DNA of 64,000 nt from Emticicia sp051209875 (GTDB lineage Bacteria > Bacteroidota > Bacteroidia > Cytophagales > Spirosomataceae): the NCBI RefSeq assembly GCF_051209875.1, contig NZ_JBNTQY010000001.1, positions 4,712,001 through 4,776,000 on the forward strand, given 5' to 3'. The notes beneath the pieces were generated by a model. The model saw only the letters and a program-made list of their open reading frames with translations, did no database searches and was not told where the DNA came from. Each line of letters starts with the position of its first letter. Positions within the stretch are counted from its first letter, which is position 1. The position numbers were made by a program, and so were the translations under genes. This document shows, one piece after another, positions 61,884-64,000 of the stretch.

Positions 61884-64000
61884 ATGAGAAAAATACCTTT
61901 GCTCGTGCTATTAATGGGAATATTTGAGCTAAAAGCACAAACAATAACGATTCCAATAGAAACGAGCCAAAATGCTTTAGTGCTACAAACCGATAAAGAT
62001 AATCGTTTGGGAATTATCCATTTTGGCAAAAAATTGAGCCAATCTTCTGAATATGTGACCATCGGACAATCACTGAAATATAATGATAATAATGCAGGAA
62101 TTTACAACTCTATTTATACACCCAGTGGTTCGTGGAGTTTGGTAGAACCAGCTTTTGAAGTATTACATACTGACGGAAATACTTCGTCAGAATTAAAATA
62201 TGTCAGTCATCAAACACAGAAAATTGATGAAAATGTCAGCCAAACAAGTATTTTATTAAAAGACCCTATTTATCCAGTAGAAGTAACTTTATTTTTCAAA
62301 ACTTATGCCAAAGAAAATGTAATGGAGCAATGGAGCGTAATCAAGAATCAAGAAAAAGGCAATCTGATTTTGAAAAAATATGCTTCTGCCAACCTTTATT
62401 TTGTAGCGAAAGATTTTTATCTGCACCATTATCATGGCGGTTGGGCAAAAGAAATGAAACCCGAAGACACCAAACTTACAGCGGGAATCAAAACACTGGA
62501 CTCGAAACTTGGCACAAGAGCTAATTTATTTCAACCACCTACTTTTATGCTTTCATTTGACCGCCAAGCGAATGAAGATGATGGAAAAGTTTTATTAGGT
62601 ACTTTGGCTTGGTCGGGTAATTTTAAGATAGATTTTGAAAAAGATTCTTACCAAAATCTTCGCTTGATTGCAGGTATCAATCCTTTTGCTTCAGAATATA
62701 CTTTAGCAGCGAATGAAGAATTTAAAACACCTTCGTTTATTCAAACTTATTCAGAAAACGGTAAAGGTGAAGCCAGCAAAAATATGCACAATTGGGCAAG
62801 AAAATACCGTTTATTAGATGGAGAAGGTTCTCGATTGACACTTTTGAATAACTGGGAAGCCACCTATTTTGACTTTGATGAAACAAAACTGACGAGTCTT
62901 TTCAAAGGAGCAAAAGAATTGGGAGTTGATATGTTTTTGTTGGATGATGGTTGGTTTGCTAATAAATACCCTCGCAACGGCGATGTGGCGGGCTTAGGAG
63001 ATTGGCAAGAAAACAAGAAAAAACTACCCAATGGCATAGGCTATTTGGTAAAAGAAGCTACTAAAGCAGGCGTAAAATTTGGTATTTGGGTAGAACCAGA
63101 AATGGTCAATCCAAAGTCTGAATTGTATGAAAAGCATTTGGATTGGGTTATTCGTGAGCCAAATCGTCCTGAAACATATTTTAGGAATCAACTACCTTTA
63201 GACTTGGCAAATCCTGAAGTCCAAGACTTTGTTTTTGGTATTTTAGATGATTTGTTTACTAAAAATCCTGAACTGGCATTTATCAAATGGGACTGTAATG
63301 CCGTGACTTATAACGCTCATTCGATGTATTTAGAACGCACTAAAAAGCCTCAAACACAATTGTATGTTGATTATGTAAAAGGACTTTACAAAGTTTTAGA
63401 AAGAATCCGTGCCAAATATCCCAAAGTACCGATGATGCTCTGCTCGGGCGGTGGTGGACGTGTGGACTATGAAGCCTTGAAATATTTTACTGAGTTTTGG
63501 GTTTCAGACAATACTGACCCACTCGAAAGAGTTTTTATGCAGTGGGAATATTCTTATTATTACCCAGCCATTGCACAATGCAATCATATCACCGATTGGA
63601 GCAACGTTGGCATCAAATACCGCACCGATGTGGCCATGATGGGCAAAATGGGCTATGATATTGTAGTGAGCAAATTAGATGAAAAAGAGTTACTTTTTAG
63701 TCAAAATGTACTAAAAAACTACAAAAATTTAAAGGAAACGATTTGGCACGGAGATATGTATCGTTTGGTAAATCCTTTTGAAAATCAAATGGCATCTGTG
63801 CAATTTGTCAATGATAAAAAAGACCAATCGGTGATGTTTAATTATTTGACTGAAAATCGTTACGACCTTAATTCTTTGCTTTCAAATATTAAATTGAAAG
63901 GTTTAGATGCCAATAAAAAATATAAAGTCAAAGAAATTAATCTATATCCAGGTACAAGTTCAACAATCAAAGAAAATATTATTTATTCTGGAGAATATTT
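61884..64000 (+). CDS. GH36 alpha-galactosidase, cut by the right window edge
   Basis: The frame is open from ATG 61884 to the edge (705 codons), so the C-terminus is missing. A signal peptide (1-18, ending LKAQ) precedes a beta-sandwich N-terminal domain and the catalytic barrel: LGVDMFLLDDGWFANKYPRNGDVAGLGDW, KFGIWVEPEMVNP, nucleophile D470 in FIKWDCN, LCSGGGGRVDYEAL and acid/base D542 in WVSDNTDP. Both catalytic residues are present. It should release galactose from alpha-galactosides in the periplasm or outside. It diverges from the unknown secreted protein gene, so the two may be a polysaccharide pair. Confidence 0.93.
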   Translation, partial: MRKIPLLVLLMGIFELKAQTITIPIETSQNALVLQTDKDNRLGIIHFGKKLSQSSEYVTIGQSLKYNDNNAGIYNSIYTPSGSWSLVEPAFEVLHTDGNTSSELKYVSHQTQKIDENVSQTSILLKDPIYPVEVTLFFKTYAKENVMEQWSVIKNQEKGNLILKKYASANLYFVAKDFYLHHYHGGWAKEMKPEDTKLTAGIKTLDSKLGTRANLFQPPTFMLSFDRQANEDDGKVLLGTLAWSGNFKIDFEKDSYQNLRLIAGINPFASEYTLAANEEFKTPSFIQTYSENGKGEASKNMHNWARKYRLLDGEGSRLTLLNNWEATYFDFDETKLTSLFKGAKELGVDMFLLDDGWFANKYPRNGDVAGLGDWQENKKKLPNGIGYLVKEATKAGVKFGIWVEPEMVNPKSELYEKHLDWVIREPNRPETYFRNQLPLDLANPEVQDFVFGILDDLFTKNPELAFIKWDCNAVTYNAHSMYLERTKKPQTQLYVDYVKGLYKVLERIRAKYPKVPMMLCSGGGGRVDYEALKYFTEFWVSDNTDPLERVFMQWEYSYYYPAIAQCNHITDWSNVGIKYRTDVAMMGKMGYDIVVSKLDEKELLFSQNVLKNYKNLKETIWHGDMYRLVNPFENQMASVQFVNDKKDQSVMFNYLTENRYDLNSLLSNIKLKGLDANKKYKVKEINLYPGTSSTIKENIIYSGEY

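Overview
The window is chromosomal DNA of a low-GC Bacteroidota bacterium, most likely a member of the Cytophagales (Arcicella/Flectobacillus/Emticicia-like; the genus is a guess). Supporting signs are LytTR regulators paired with Reg_prop/Y_Y_Y sensor kinases, LruC, DUF937-OmpA and 7TM-DISM proteins, many Cys-lipoproteins, hardly any Shine-Dalgarno sequences, and repeated promoters of the Bacteroidota type (TTG, about 19-20 nt, TAnnTTTG). I see no transposase, integrase, phage module or CRISPR array.

Layout. 0-9 kb: an edge-truncated surface protein, a 7TM-DISM kinase with a convergent NarL-type regulator, a GH5-like hydrolase, and a LytTR regulator with its propeller kinase. 9-14 kb: a DHH phosphoesterase, two FKBP-type prolyl isomerase lipoproteins and a DUF937-OmpA fusion. 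14.4-20.4 kb: a tightly packed minus-strand cluster built on an ECF42-type sigma factor with its YCII partner, four VOC proteins, DUF1801, an AHSA1 protein, a rifamycin ADP-ribosyltransferase (Arr), a GyrI-like protein and DoxX. A GlxA-type AraC regulator diverges from it. 22-29.4 kb: a sugar-phosphate isomerase-like protein, a cupin/HxlR pair sharing a dyad motif, a LruC lipoprotein and a PQQ dehydrogenase with an inserted heme c domain. 29.6-35.4 kb: a complete rRNA operon on the minus strand (16S, tRNA-Ile, tRNA-Ala, 23S, 5S) preceded by four tandem promoters.

35.5-47 kb: the tryptophan genes on the minus strand. trpE-G-D-C lie behind a readable attenuator: a 19-residue leader peptide with three consecutive Trp codons, a pause hairpin, an antiterminator and a strong terminator. 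An opposite-strand leucine-rich-repeat lipoprotein then interrupts the locus. trpF-B-(Dabb, DUF2306, lipoprotein)-A-ompA follow from a second promoter. 47-52.3 kb: a Gfo/Idh/MocA oxidoreductase, small membrane proteins, an orphan GH32 C-terminal domain, thioredoxin, a membrane-bound HdrC-like Fe-S protein and tRNA-Phe. 53-59.3 kb: a four-gene plus-strand operon with two paralogous FAD amine-oxidase-fold enzymes (one fused to a membrane domain), a 7TM-DISM kinase and an SMP-30/strictosidine-synthase-like propeller. 59.5-64 kb: a large secreted protein of unknown function and an edge-truncated GH36 alpha-galactosidase.

The main points of interest are the trp attenuator, the 18-base element shared by an rrn promoter and the tRNA-Phe promoter, the Arr-containing ECF42 island, and the FAD-pair/kinase/propeller operon, for which I know no described function.
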